From Neocallimastix lanati (nom. inval.) (lineage: Eukaryota > Neocallimastigomycota > Neocallimastigomycetes > Neocallimastigales > Neocallimastigaceae), in contig JACVTC010000124.1 of the NCBI GenBank assembly GCA_016946835.1, forward strand, positions 340,001 through 387,500: a DNA stretch of 47,500 nt. Direction: 5' to 3'. Positions within the stretch are counted from its first letter, which is position 1. Every line of letters begins with the position of its first letter. Position numbers and translations under genes: made by a program. Positions 27,995 to 39,240 of this stretch are shown here, piece by piece. The notes beneath the pieces are model-generated. The model had not been told where the DNA came from and ran no database searches. It saw only the letters and a list, made by a program, of their open reading frames with translations.

Positions 27995-28412
27995 AAAAAT
28001 TTTAAAAATTATAAAATCAAGATTTTTAAAGATAAACTTTTTTTTTTTTTTTTTTTTTTTTTTAATTAATTAAATAAAATTTTAATGAAAAATTGAATTT
28101 CATATATAAAAAATTTTATATTAATTAAAAAAAAGAAAAAAAAAAAATTAAAGTGTTCTGCCATTTTATACTGAATTAATAATAATATATATATCAAAAT
28201 AATAATTATTAAAAAATAGAATTTAATAAGATTTTTTTTAATATATATATTAAATATATTATATATATAAAAGATATATAAAAAGATATATACTAATATA
28301 AAACGTTTTTTTTTTTTTTTTTGTTAATAATATAGTTGTATTTTATAATATGTATATATATATATATATATATTTTTTAAGGACTATAAATCTTGTCTAT
28401 ATGGCCAATTTG

Positions 28413-28544
28413 TTTTATATAAAATTTAATAATAGTATTAATAATAATAATATTAATTATACCAAAAATTTTATATAAAATTTTAATAGTATTAATAATA
28501 ATAACAATAATACCTAAAATTTTATATAAAATTTTAATAATAAC

Positions 28545-28555
<11 letters not shown>
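28413..28555 (+). repeat. Three direct copies of a palindromic ~50-bp unit
   Basis: The motif TTTTATATAAAATTT starts at 28413, 28469 and 28520. Each copy is followed by AAT/AAC-type triplets (AATAGTATTAATAATAAT and variants). The core of copies 2 and 3 is a near-perfect palindrome, AAAATTTTATATAAAATTTT. Function is unknown; it may be an eroded tandem array. Confidence 0.7.
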
Positions 28556-28573
<18 letters not shown>

Positions 28574-28575
<2 letters not shown>

Positions 28576-28642
28576 CTTTTTAAACAGGATTGATATGTAA
28601 CTGTTAAAAAAATTTAAAAATATTAATACTGTTTAAAAAGTA
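28574..28642 (+). repeat. 14-bp perfect inverted repeat with 41-nt spacer
   Basis: TACTTTTTAAACAG (28574-28587) is the exact complement of CTGTTTAAAAAGTA (28629-28642). The outer side of the right arm (TACATCAA) also echoes TTGATATGTA inside the left arm. The layout suggests a small fold-back element or a stem near the 3' end of the NYN gene's downstream region. Confidence 0.65.
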
Positions 28643-29095
28643 TACATCAATTTGTTTATTTATTATTATTATTATTATTATTACTATTTGTTAACTATCA
28701 TTTAATGCTCTTATTAATGTCATTATTATTACATTATATCTAATTACTTTTTATTATCATTAATATTACTTATTATCTTTATATTTAATTATTCATTATT
28801 ATTATTATTAAAACTATAATGAGTATTTATTAAAATAATAATAATAATAATTAAACAATAATAATTCATTAAATAATACTAATCATAATAATTTATAATT
28901 AAATATTATAATATTTATAAGAATAATGACATTAATAATAATTTAAAATAATAAAAAAAATTGAAATATTATCTTCTTAAATATTTATTATACTCTTTAA
29001 TATTATGATATTCAATATGGATTTAAAAGATCCTCCCTAATACATATATAAATGTATTTAATTATGGGATATTAAGTATATTAGATTTATAATTA

Positions 29096-30823
29096 TTAAT
29101 CTTTCTTTTTCAATTTTAATATTTTTTGTATATGGTGATAAATGCTAACGGCTTCTTCTTGTCCAAAATCTGTTACAAGAGCTTCATAAATAATTTGTTT
29201 ATAATTTGGTTCATCTAAAAGTTTTGATACTAAAGAAGCAACGATTCTAATCACATCATTCGAATACTCGGCCATACTAAGTGTTTTTTGAATTTCATTA
29301 TTAATTTCAGTCTTTGATAATGTGTTAGGTGTATTGGCAAACATTTCCAATTCAGCTTTTGAGAAAAGTGGTTTTATTGTGTCATAAAGAATTATAGAGT
29401 TATCAAAGTTATCCTTTAAATAATTGTGAATATCACGTAAAAAGTGTTGTTTACCATAAAGTTGTGAAGTTTTTTCAGCTATTTTTTCTATATCGGAAGA
29501 TTTAATATCCTTTTTTTTAAGAGCTTCAATAACAAGTTCCTTTACTTGAGTTTTATTTTTTGTTGGTACAGTTTTTCCATTAGAATTAGATTCATTTTTA
29601 ATTTTTTTAAGTTGAGGTTGAATGTCATTTTTATCATTATTATTATTGTTATTCATATTATTCATATTATTCATATTATTCATATTATTCATATTATTCA
29701 TATTATTCATATTATTCATATTATACATATTATTATATAATTGGAATTGAGATTGATTAAAATTGTTACTATCATTACTATACATTTGATAATTTCGTTT
29801 TTTTTCAGGTCTATTATTACTATAACTACTGTCATTATCAAAAACATTATTATTACCATAATTATTATTGTTGAAATTATATTCATAATTATTATTATTA
29901 TTATTATTATTATAATTATTGTTATTATATCCACTATTATTAATATAATTATCATTATTATTATATTCTTCATTAAAATAATTATTATTAGTATAATTAT
30001 TATTAAAATTATTGTTATTATTTTGTTCGTCATATTTATTATTTTCATTATTATATATATTAAATTGATGTATGGAATTACTATTATTGTTTTCATTATT
30101 AAGTCTTTGCATTAGCTCAAAATTGATTTTTTTATTATTCATTGGTATTGAATATTGCTCATAATTATTATTATTATTATTATTATTATTATGCATTTGA
30201 TATGGTTGTTCAAAATTATTATTGTTATTAAACATTGGCATGTTTGGTTGTTGTTGGTCAAAATTATTATTAAACGTATGTATTTGTTCATTATTTTGTC
30301 CATAATTATTATTATTAAACAATTGTATTTGTTGCTGAGATTGTTCATAATTATTATTGAACATTTGCATTTGATATTGTGGTCCAAAGTTATTACTATT
30401 ATTATACATTGGCATTTGCATATGCTGATTTATTATATTAAGATTATTTTTTTGATTATAATTCAGTAATTTATTTTGGCGTCGTATTGTTAAATCTTTT
30501 TCAATTTTCCAAAATTCTATAACAGCATCAAAATCAGTATCATTACTTACAATAATATAATTTATATTATCTTCATTTATTCCAATCAAGTATCCTAAAA
30601 AAGTTGCTATACTCATATCAACAGATTGATTTTTTGATATTACTTCATGTATTTTTAGATTAGTTTTATTAAAAGTAGCCAATGTGGCAGTCGTAATTTT
30701 TGCAGCATGTCTTGTCGAAAATATATGGACATGATCATTTGGAGACAATAAATCGGAGCCTTCTAAGCCTCCGTTGCTTACGTTCTCAAAATCAATTAAA
30801 TAATATGTCTTAAATTGGGTCAT
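29096..30823 (-). CDS. NYN/PIN-type nuclease-like protein with prion-like Asn-rich middle
   Basis: A 575-residue single-exon protein. Residues 5-115 look like a NYN (LabA/DUF88, PIN-like) domain: YYLIDFENVS with an acidic D11 at the end of strand 1, VDMSIATFLGYLIG with D69, and YIIVSNDTDFDAVI with D95/D97. These match the spacing of metal-binding aspartates in PIN-fold ribonucleases. Residues about 120-410 are Asn/Gln/Met-rich with repeated Q-M-x-x-F-N-N-N segments and an (NNM)8 run. Residues about 425-575 form a folded helical domain with two similar helical modules (VKELVIEALKKKDI..., then IRIVASLVSKLLDEPNYKQI...). Probable RNA-binding or RNA-cleaving protein that can condense through its middle. 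Catalytic activity is inferred, not shown. Start at the only in-frame ATG ahead of the domain. Confidence 0.82.
   Translation of the reverse strand: MTQFKTYYLIDFENVSNGGLEGSDLLSPNDHVHIFSTRHAAKITTATLATFNKTNLKIHEVISKNQSVDMSIATFLGYLIGINEDNINYIIVSNDTDFDAVIEFWKIEKDLTIRRQNKLLNYNQKNNLNIINQHMQMPMYNNSNNFGPQYQMQMFNNNYEQSQQQIQLFNNNNYGQNNEQIHTFNNNFDQQQPNMPMFNNNNNFEQPYQMHNNNNNNNNNYEQYSIPMNNKKINFELMQRLNNENNNSNSIHQFNIYNNENNKYDEQNNNNNFNNNYTNNNYFNEEYNNNDNYINNSGYNNNNYNNNNNNNNYEYNFNNNNYGNNNVFDNDSSYSNNRPEKKRNYQMYSNDSNNFNQSQFQLYNNMYNMNNMNNMNNMNNMNNMNNMNNMNNNNNNDKNDIQPQLKKIKNESNSNGKTVPTKNKTQVKELVIEALKKKDIKSSDIEKIAEKTSQLYGKQHFLRDIHNYLKDNFDNSIILYDTIKPLFSKAELEMFANTPNTLSKTEINNEIQKTLSMAEYSNDVIRIVASLVSKLLDEPNYKQIIYEALVTDFGQEEAVSIYHHIQKILKLKKKD
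29650..29722 (-). repeat. 9-bp coding repeats encoding (NNM)8
   Basis: About eight tandem copies of TTCATATTA on the plus strand encode Asn-Asn-Met in the NYN protein. Purity at the DNA level suggests recent slippage inside the coding region. Confidence 0.85.
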
Positions 30824-31684
30824 AATATATTACTTTTACAATTTTCAGTTAAAAATTAATAACAAAGATAAAAAAAAAAAAAATGAATAAAAAAATGAAA
30901 ATAAAATAGAATTATGAAATAATAAAAATAAAATTGAATTATGTAAAAATACGACAACTAAATTAAAATAATTATTACTATGGTAATATTAAAAATAAGG
31001 TTAATTATTTATTGTTATATGACTATTTTAATAGTTATACAACAATAAATAAATATTTAAATATGAAGTGCTCTTTTAAATTATTAATCAAGATTGAAAA
31101 CGACTTATTATTAAAAAAAAAAAAAGAAAGAAAGAAAGAAACTAAATTTGACAATTATATAATTATTAAATATTTAATTGAATAATTTAAAATAACAATT
31201 TGTAATGAAATTAATTATTTTTTTAAATTAGCAATTAAATAATTAAATCTAATGTCCAAATTTAAAAAATAAAATTTCAATTTTAGTTGAAAAACAAAAA
31301 AATAAAAAAAATAATAATAATAAATAAATAAATACAAAAAATAAAAAAAAAAAAAAAATTCAAATACCAATATAATCAACATATTAATTATTATAAATGC
31401 TTATTATTAATGTATATTATTAATTAATATGTAATTTTGATTCTTATGTCTAATTAATATATATATATATAATATAAAATACATAATACATAAAAAAGAA
31501 GTTTATTAAATAAAAATCTCTGATACATTAATATATATATCAAAATAAACAATTTGTAATTATCAATATATTAATTTTATATATATATAACATAATTTTA
31601 GAATTTTTTAATAGTTTTTTAACCAATCATATTATATATAATTCATCCAACAATTTTTATAAGATCAATTATTAATAGAAAAAG
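30824..31684. other. Intergenic between NYN gene and U1 snRNA
   Basis: AT-rich, with an AAAG microsatellite at about 31125-31140 and no frame of coding composition. It includes the divergent upstream regions of the NYN gene (minus) and U1 (plus). Confidence 0.5.
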
Positions 31685-31691
31685 TATAAAT
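31685..31691 (+). promoter_or_regulatory. Possible TATA-like element upstream of U1 snRNA
   Basis: TATAAAT lies 31-37 bases before the U1 5' end, a plausible core-promoter distance. In DNA this AT-rich the motif occurs by chance very often, so the call is weak. Confidence 0.2.
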
Positions 31692-31721
31692 GAAAGTGAA
31701 TCTGTTATAAATTTAATCTTC

Positions 31722-31885
31722 ATACTTACCTGGCGAGGGTCATTTGTGATCAAGAAGGCTAATGATCCGATCGGGAAATTTAACATTGCACGAAGTTAAG
31801 TAGCCTGGTCGCGAACATTCTTATGAATGTCTCGGTCGCATAATTTTTGATAGTGGGGTGTACAGGCGTTCGCGCCAGTAGACCC
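31722..31885 (+). ncRNA. U1 spliceosomal snRNA
   Basis: The RNA begins ATACTTACCTGG, the universal U1 5' end that pairs with 5' splice sites. Stem-loop I carries GATCAAGAAGG (31748-31758), the U1-70K-binding loop. Stem-loop II carries ATTGCAC (31785-31791), the core of the U1A-binding loop. A U-rich Sm site, ATAATTTTTGA, lies at 31840-31850. Stem-loop IV follows, GGGGTGTACAGGCG-TTCG-CGCC..., closing at 31885 with only two internal mismatches and a UUCG-type tetraloop. The inferred length, 164 nt, is the same as human U1. All parts are in the canonical order, so the gene is almost certainly functional. It would recognise the GTAAGT/GTATGT donors of the spliced genes in this window. Confidence 0.97.
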
Positions 31886-32312
31886 TTTAAATTAAAATTT
31901 AATTTAAAAATTGTATAAAAAGTAATTTATATTAAGAAATTAGATAGTTAAAATAGCAATTGTTTAAAAAATATATAAATATAATATTTAGTATATATAT
32001 TTTTTTATTAATATTAAAAATATTCTTAATATAAATTTATACAACAACTAAATTTATTATAAAATTACTCTTTTTAATATTAATTGTTAAAAATAATTGT
32101 ATCGTCTTTTATATAGTAAAGAAAACAGAAATGAAATAAAATAATATATTTTTATTATTTAAAATAATTATATATTTAAATTAAACTAAATTAACAAATG
32201 GAATTATGATAGGAAATATTATTTTTCTAATACATTTTTATAATTTTATATTTAAATTCATTAATATTATTAACAATTTAAATTATGATCTATAATTATT
32301 AAATTTATTAAA
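31886..32312. other. Intergenic downstream of U1 snRNA
   Basis: AT-rich DNA between the U1 3' end and the convergent BTB/LRR gene. A small fold-back, TTTAAATT-AAAATTTAATTTAAA, follows the U1 3' end immediately and could assist 3' processing. No gene seen. Confidence 0.45.
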
Positions 32313-35045
32313 TTATTTATTATTTTGATTTCTGGCATATAGAATGTAATTTGTTTTATAATTACAGTTAAAATTTTTTATATATTCTTTACAACTTTCA
32401 AAATTAACATAATTATATTCTATATTAATTATTGTTTCGATATCTTTTCTTGTATTATTTTTGTTTAAATTATTTTTATTGATATTTTGAATGTCCTTAT
32501 TGTTATCCTTTATATTTTTAATGATGATATCCATAAAAGATGTTAAACCCTTATCTGTTATATAATTATGCTGAATATTGAGAAATAGCAAATTAGGTAA
32601 ATAGGAGAGTTGAGTAGCTAGGAATTCCAAGGTATTATTTTCAATTTGTTGGTAGGAAAGATCCAGAGCTTTTAAATGAACATAATACCTTAGATTTTTA
32701 ATGATTTTTTGACATCCAAGATTACCAAAAGAAAATTCGCTGAAATTCTCCTCATCGTTATTGTTTTGATTTCTTTTATAATAATTATTGCTATTACTAT
32801 CTTTGCTTTCTTCTTCTTGAGATTGACTTCTTTTTTCAATCTGAATTTTCCTTTCTTTCGAATTTTTAATAGATTCCTGTTTCTTATTGCAATATTTATT
32901 TGTTATGGAATCAAATTCTGATACAGATCCATAATAAGTATTAAATTTGGATTCATCTTCTCCATTATAAGAATTTAAATAATCATTCATATTACGAAGA
33001 TATTCACAATTCTGGGTATCATTATTATCTTCATCATTTTTATATCCTGCTAATCCAAGTACACAGAGAGATCTTTCTCCTTCACTAATTTTAAATAATT
33101 CACTAAATTCTTCTGATATAGAATCGGTAAATAAATTACAACTGAGATCAATTTCTTTTATACTAGTATACATTAAAATAGTTTTCATTAAAAGAATTAG
33201 TCCATTTGGTCGAATTTTGTTATTAGATAGTAATAATGTTTCTAATGCTCTACCAATGTTTTTGTTACTACTACTACCATCACCACCAATACTATGTACA
33301 TTGTTAACATTTAATGATGTATTTGTTGAAAAATAACTTTTTAAATTTCTTGCTAGTAATTCCGTACATGATATACCTAAATCCATTCCCGATAAATCTA
33401 TTGAACGAAGATGTGGCTGAAGATTATTAAAAGCACTAATAAGTTGGAATAGCATTGCTGTTGGGAATTTATTATATGATAAATCAATAAGTTGAAGTTG
33501 CGAATTTCTTGATGTAAGTAATGAGTTTAGTATCATCATAGAAAGTGCTGTATTAGTAGAAGATGAATCTAATTCTTCGACTGCTTTTCCTTTTCCTTTT
33601 CTATCCTTTTTATTTTCCTCTCTATCAATATCATCATTATCTTCTAAATACTTTTCAATAGTATTGGTTGTTAATTGATAATTTTTAATATTATCAGCCA
33701 ATCGAAGTACTTTTAATGAAGATTTATTTTTTATTACATTTATTATCATTTCTATTGCAGGAAGTGTTAATTGGCATTGACATAGACTAAGTTGTTTTAA
33801 TGAAATAAGAGTATGAGTTGAAGATGTTGGTATAGAAGTATCTATTGGTCTATTAAATGAATATTCATTTAATTTTGAAGAGTATGACATTTTTTTATCC
33901 AATGATTCCGATTGAGTTTTATTACTACTAAGAGCATTTAGTAAGAAGGTTAAAGACGTTTGATTTAATGGAATTCCTGATAAATTTAGTGTTGTTAGAT
34001 TAGTATATAAAAGTAAGGATTCCATAGTTTCATTTAATATTTCATTATTAAAAAAATTATAGGAAAGAGAAGGTATGATTTGACAAGTATTAGTTGTTGT
34101 ATTTTTATGTATATTAGATTTTATCAATCTATCATTCATTGAAAATTTTAATGAGAGTATACCATCTGTATATTTTTAAAATCGGATAGTTTTTATAAAA
34201 AAAAAAAAAAATTAAAAAGTTAAAATAAATTAAAAATTAATACATTACTAATTTTATTATATATAATTATATAAATATAAAAACCTCTATTATTAAATGA
34301 TGAAGATTGATGTCCAAACTTTTTGTTGAAAAAATTATTAATTAAATTAACAACTTTCATTATATTTTCTTCCCGTCTTTCATCTACATTGTTACTATTG
34401 GAATTTTGCTTTTTATTCCATTTAATATCAAAATTAATTTCAAGTGGTGGTACTTTTGTAAGCGTTCTTTCATAAACTGTAAAAGTATTTAATAATATTT
34501 CCAAATTCTCAAGAATAGACTGATTTATTTCCTCTACTCTTAATGTTAACTTATCTATAGTCCCTATGGTATGTATTAATATTGGATCGATAGTATATTC
34601 TGATAGAGTAAGACAGAGTTCTTTGATAGATTCTTTTTCATTTTGAATTAGGTTTTGAATATATTCATTAAATGGAGTTGACCATTTACCTTGACTGTTA
34701 TTTTTAACACATTGCTCTACTAAATATTGTATACAAAATTTACGATAGAAGGAAGATGGCTTAGTTAATGTGTCTAAAATGCATCTTTTTTGCCATTGTA
34801 AAGTATAAAAATAGTTAGTAATATTACTATTATTGAAACTATGAAATTTATAGCATTGAAGATCATTGAAAAGTAATAGCTTCAAATAATTCTTCTTGTA
34901 TATTTTTTCAATATTAACATTTTCAATTTTTTCCTTTTTCAATAATTGTTCTGCATGAAGGCATTGATGTATATTCAACCTTTTAATAATACGCTTAATT
35001 AATTGAACTGGTAAGTCGTAAAAACTGTCGACATCTTCATTTATT

Positions 35046-35081
<36 letters not shown>

Positions 35082-36536
35082 TAAAAATAAAATATTACAG
35101 TTAGCAATAATTTAATTGGTAGAAATATATATTTATATTGAAAAAATATCTTATAGTAATAAAATATTTTTTTTAAGTAAATATTATTTATTCATACCAT
35201 CAAAGATTTTAGCAATATAATCCGCACATATATCAGTTAATTTTGATAATTCAAAGTATAATGCTGCTTCAATTAATAAAAATACATAATCATATTTAGG
35301 AATAAATTTAAAATCTTTAATATATTTCGGTATATCCAGTTCTTTATTATAAGAGTTCGAGAGCGTGATATTATCTTGATCTTTATCATAATATTGTGAA
35401 AACCATTCATAATACAGATAACATATAATTTCTTCTAAAACTTCATACGAAACAGTTGGAAATTCGTATAAATTTGTTTTACCTTCCAAAAAATTATCTT
35501 TAATTGTTTATATATATGTATATTTATAGTTTAATAATATAATTTAAAAAATGAATATTATATATATATATAATAAAAATATATGATAAATATATATTAT
35601 TTTATATCCATTATATATATATAATTATAAAAGAAATTTATATTTTTTTATATAAATAATGATTCGACTGATCTTACTTGAATTTCTATAAATATGCTGA
35701 ATAGTTTGTGAATGATAGGCAATTTTTAATGGTAAATTTTCAATAATTGAGTTGGAATATGATTTACCTTTTTCAAATATGGAATGTTCACTATAATTTG
35801 ATATTAATGTCTCTTTTTCTAAATCATCATATTTTTGACATTTTATCATTATCCATGGTTGATCTTCCCATTCATGTGCAAAATTGGAAATAACCCACGA
35901 TTTAAATCTATTCTTTGATTTGGAATTTGATTCTTCATTTTGAATGAATAATATTGAATTTTGACTAATTGGCCCATCTTGATCTATTTTATTCCTTGTT
36001 TCAATTGTTGGTATGACTTCTTTACCTATTTTTTTTACATTATTGTTATTAATATTAATATTGCTAATATTTTTATTTCCTATATTATTATTACTAGTAC
36101 GGCTAATATTATTATTAACAATACTCTCATTTTTAATTGGGTAATCATTTGTAAAGAAATCGTAATCATTAATTATATCTTTTCTTATATCTGATAATAG
36201 GGTATTATATTTACTAAGTTTTAATGATTTATTTTTTGATATTCTCATTATAGCATTATAACTATTATCAGAATGAATAAGCTGAGGTGTCATATTATTT
36301 ATTTTCATTAAATTGACTGAATTATAATTTTTCTTTTTAATAATAATATTATTATTATTATGATTGTTGTCATTACTATTCCATTTTTTCCTTTCCAATT
36401 CATTTAAAAATGCATTACGATTTAATGGATTTACTGGTTGTAATGATGCATCATTATTTTCATTTATTATCATATGGTTGGGTATTTTATTATTATTTTC
36501 TATTCCATATTTTTGATTATATGTATGATTATTATA

Positions 36537-36599
<63 letters not shown>

Positions 36600-37858
36600 G
36601 TTGTTGTTATTATTATTATGAGTATAAATAGCATTTTTCACAATATTATTATTACTAACTAATGGTAATTTATTCGGATTTTCTTTTTCAGTTTTTATAT
36701 TAGAATGATAAGTTTTAAGAAGGGAATATTCATTTCGTATGGAAGAAGTATTATTATTATTAATTACATTATTTAAAAGTCTTTGTTTATTTAAATTAAG
36801 ACTGTTGTTAGAGTTATGATTTTTATTTATATCAGTAAAATTAATTTCATAATTTTCTTGGGTATAATTTTTGTCATATTTATATATTTCTTCTGAATAA
36901 TCAAAAGATTTAAGGAGATTACCATCTTGATCAAATACAATTTTTTTCTTGGAAGAAGGATCTGAAATATTGTTATTATTGTTATAATTTAAATAGGAAT
37001 TGTCATTATTGCCTCCAATTTTTTTTTTATCATTGTTTTGACTTTGTAATAAAAAATTTGTATTTTTTGGTAATCTTATACTATTTTCTAGGGAATTATT
37101 TGAGTCAATGATTGATGGATAATTATTAAAATTTTCTAATAAAAACAAAAAAAAATTTATAATTTCGTTTTAATTTGAATATATTCTTTTTTTTTAATTT
37201 TCATTTTTTTTTTTTATAAAAAAATAACAATAAGTATAATAATAATTAATCGCATTTAATACATACCTATCCCACAATAATTTTTCGAGTATATTTTTTT
37301 ATTATTTTTTATAATTTTTTTTTTTTTTTTATTTATTTCAATTTTTGGTAATTTCTGTTTTTCATTATTATTATTTTTTTCACTTCCACTTCCATTTAAA
37401 TATTTCTGATAATGATAGTATTCTGGAGCAAGGCTTTTTGGATTTATTCGAATATTATTTGAATTTTTCCAATATGATTTTTGTGGTGAAGATAAAAAAT
37501 TATTATATCCATTTAATTTATGATAACTGTTATTACTATTATCATCATGACTGCTTTTTCTTAATATATTATTTAATTTGTCATCTTTTAGAATTCATGT
37601 AAAAAAAGGAAAATATATACAAGTAGACAAAAAATTATTAAAAAATATGAGTAAAAAATCTTTATTGAAATTAAAATTTTATTATTACTATGTTTATTAT
37701 TATAATTTCTATATTATTTAATTACAATTAATATTATTATTTTCATATTTTTGTTTTTGCTTTCTATGCTGCTTCGACGAATTCGAATTATCAATATAGT
37801 TATTATTAAATTTGTCAATTCCTAATGAAAAAAAATTTGAATTAAGATTGTAATTCAT
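32313..37858 (-). CDS. Skp1/elongin-C-like BTB + F-box/elongin-A-like + LRR protein, six exons
   Basis: Exons: 37858-37726, 37584-37269, 37135-35678, 35497-35198, 35034-34285, 34165-32313, about 1,600 codons. Donors GTAATT, GTATGT, GTAAGA, GTATGA and GTTTTT and AG acceptors agree in phase, apart from one extra base in exon 2. The first ~570 residues are Asn/Lys/Ser-rich. The exon 3/4 junction rebuilds a Skp1/elongin-C (BTB) fold: LPLKIAYHSQTIQHIYRNS, then NNFLEGKTNLYEFPTVSYEVL and LLIEAALYFELSKLTDICAD. Exon 5 opens with SFYDLPVQLIKRIIKRLNI, an F-box/elongin-A-like start. Exon 6 carries leucine-rich repeats of ribonuclease-inhibitor type (LTTLNLSGIPL, LKQLSLCQCQL, LQLIDLSYNKF, IKEIDLSCNLF, LKALDLSYQQI, LLFLNIQHNYI). 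Probable cullin-RING substrate adaptor, by inference. The last donor (GTTTTT) is weak, so the LRR exon could be a separate gene starting at ATG 34139. Confidence 0.72.
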
Positions 37859-37861
37859 TTT

Positions 37862-37895
<34 letters not shown>

Positions 37896-37987
37896 TTATT
37901 ATTATTATATTTTATTTTTTAATTTTTTATTTTTTATTTTTTTTTTAGCTATTTTGATAAAATTTCACAAGTTCATTTTTAATTTAA

Positions 37988-38030
<43 letters not shown>

Positions 38031-39240
38031 GTAAAAAAATATATATATAGTATTATAATTAATTTATATTTTCAAAGTAAAAAATATATATATAAAGTTA
38101 AAATTATTCAATATTCTCTTTTAGAAAGTATTAAGTTATAGTAATTTATTATTCTTTAAATATAATTTTTGATAACAAATAAAAATATTTACATATTAAT
38201 ATTTTATCTTTTCTTCCATTAATAAAAATATATTATCATTATTATTATTAAATAATTATTATTAATAATAATAGATTTATATATTTATAAGGTTTTCGAA
38301 AAAATTTAATAATAAACTTCTTTTATTTTTTATATGGAATCTTAATTAATATTTATTTATTAATAGGAAAATTTCAATATTTTGTATGGTCAAAATTATA
38401 TTTATTCAATTAAATAATTATCGAAATATTGTTATTTTAATTTTTACTTTTTCATTCGTTTAATATTTAATTACATATATTTGAACACATTATAAAATTA
38501 AAAAATTACGGAAAAATATAGAATCCCAAAAAATTCTTTTAAAAATATTTTTGAACTTAAAATTATATAGAACAGTATTAAAATAATGATTATAATCAAA
38601 GTTCATTTTTTATCTTTTCATCTTTTTTTTTTTTTAAGAATCAAAATTCTCATTGAAAATTTATAATGAACAAAATAAAATATTTTAATGCAAGATATTA
38701 AATATACTTTCTTTTTTAATTTAATAAAAATTCCCGAGGGCAAACACAGTAAACTTTATTTGGAATTTTAATTTATTCATTTGATGTATATAATAGTTGA
38801 ATCTTACAATTATTATATAATTATTTTAAATTCTCTTTTAAATAAATAAATAAAAATTTAAAAGGGATTTATTTTAAATGGTAATATACATTAAATATAA
38901 TGTCATATTAAAATATTACTTTTTGTAGTATAGATTATTTTTTCTATCATATCATTATTTATATACACAATATTGATTATATTTTATATTATTTCTTTTT
39001 TTTTTTTTTTTGATAATTAAATTTTTTAAATTAAAAACAAAACAATAATATTAATTTAATAATTATCTACCATTATCATTTCATTCTTATACATAATGTT
39101 TTTTTTTTTTTTTTTTTTTTTTTTGTATTTTCAAATCAAAAATTAAATATTTTTTTTTCTTTTGTATTTTCAATAAATTTTTCAAATCTAAAATGTATTT
39201 TCAATAAATTTTCAAGTTTAAAATTAAATATTTTTTTTTT
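37859..39240. other. Intergenic upstream of the BTB/LRR gene
   Basis: Starts with an (AAT)n tract at 37862-37895, then poly-A/T and TA repeats. No coding composition or structured RNA was recognised. It should contain the promoter of the minus-strand gene beginning at 37858. Confidence 0.5.

Larger units (their letters stand above)
26675..29095. other. Intergenic, AT-rich, with repeats near the right end
   Basis: No coding frame or RNA gene recognised. Mostly poly-A/T runs and ATT/AAT microsatellites. The stretch at 28411-28642 holds three spaced copies of a palindromic motif and a 14-bp inverted repeat, listed separately. The DNA lies between the 3' ends of two convergent genes. Confidence 0.55.
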
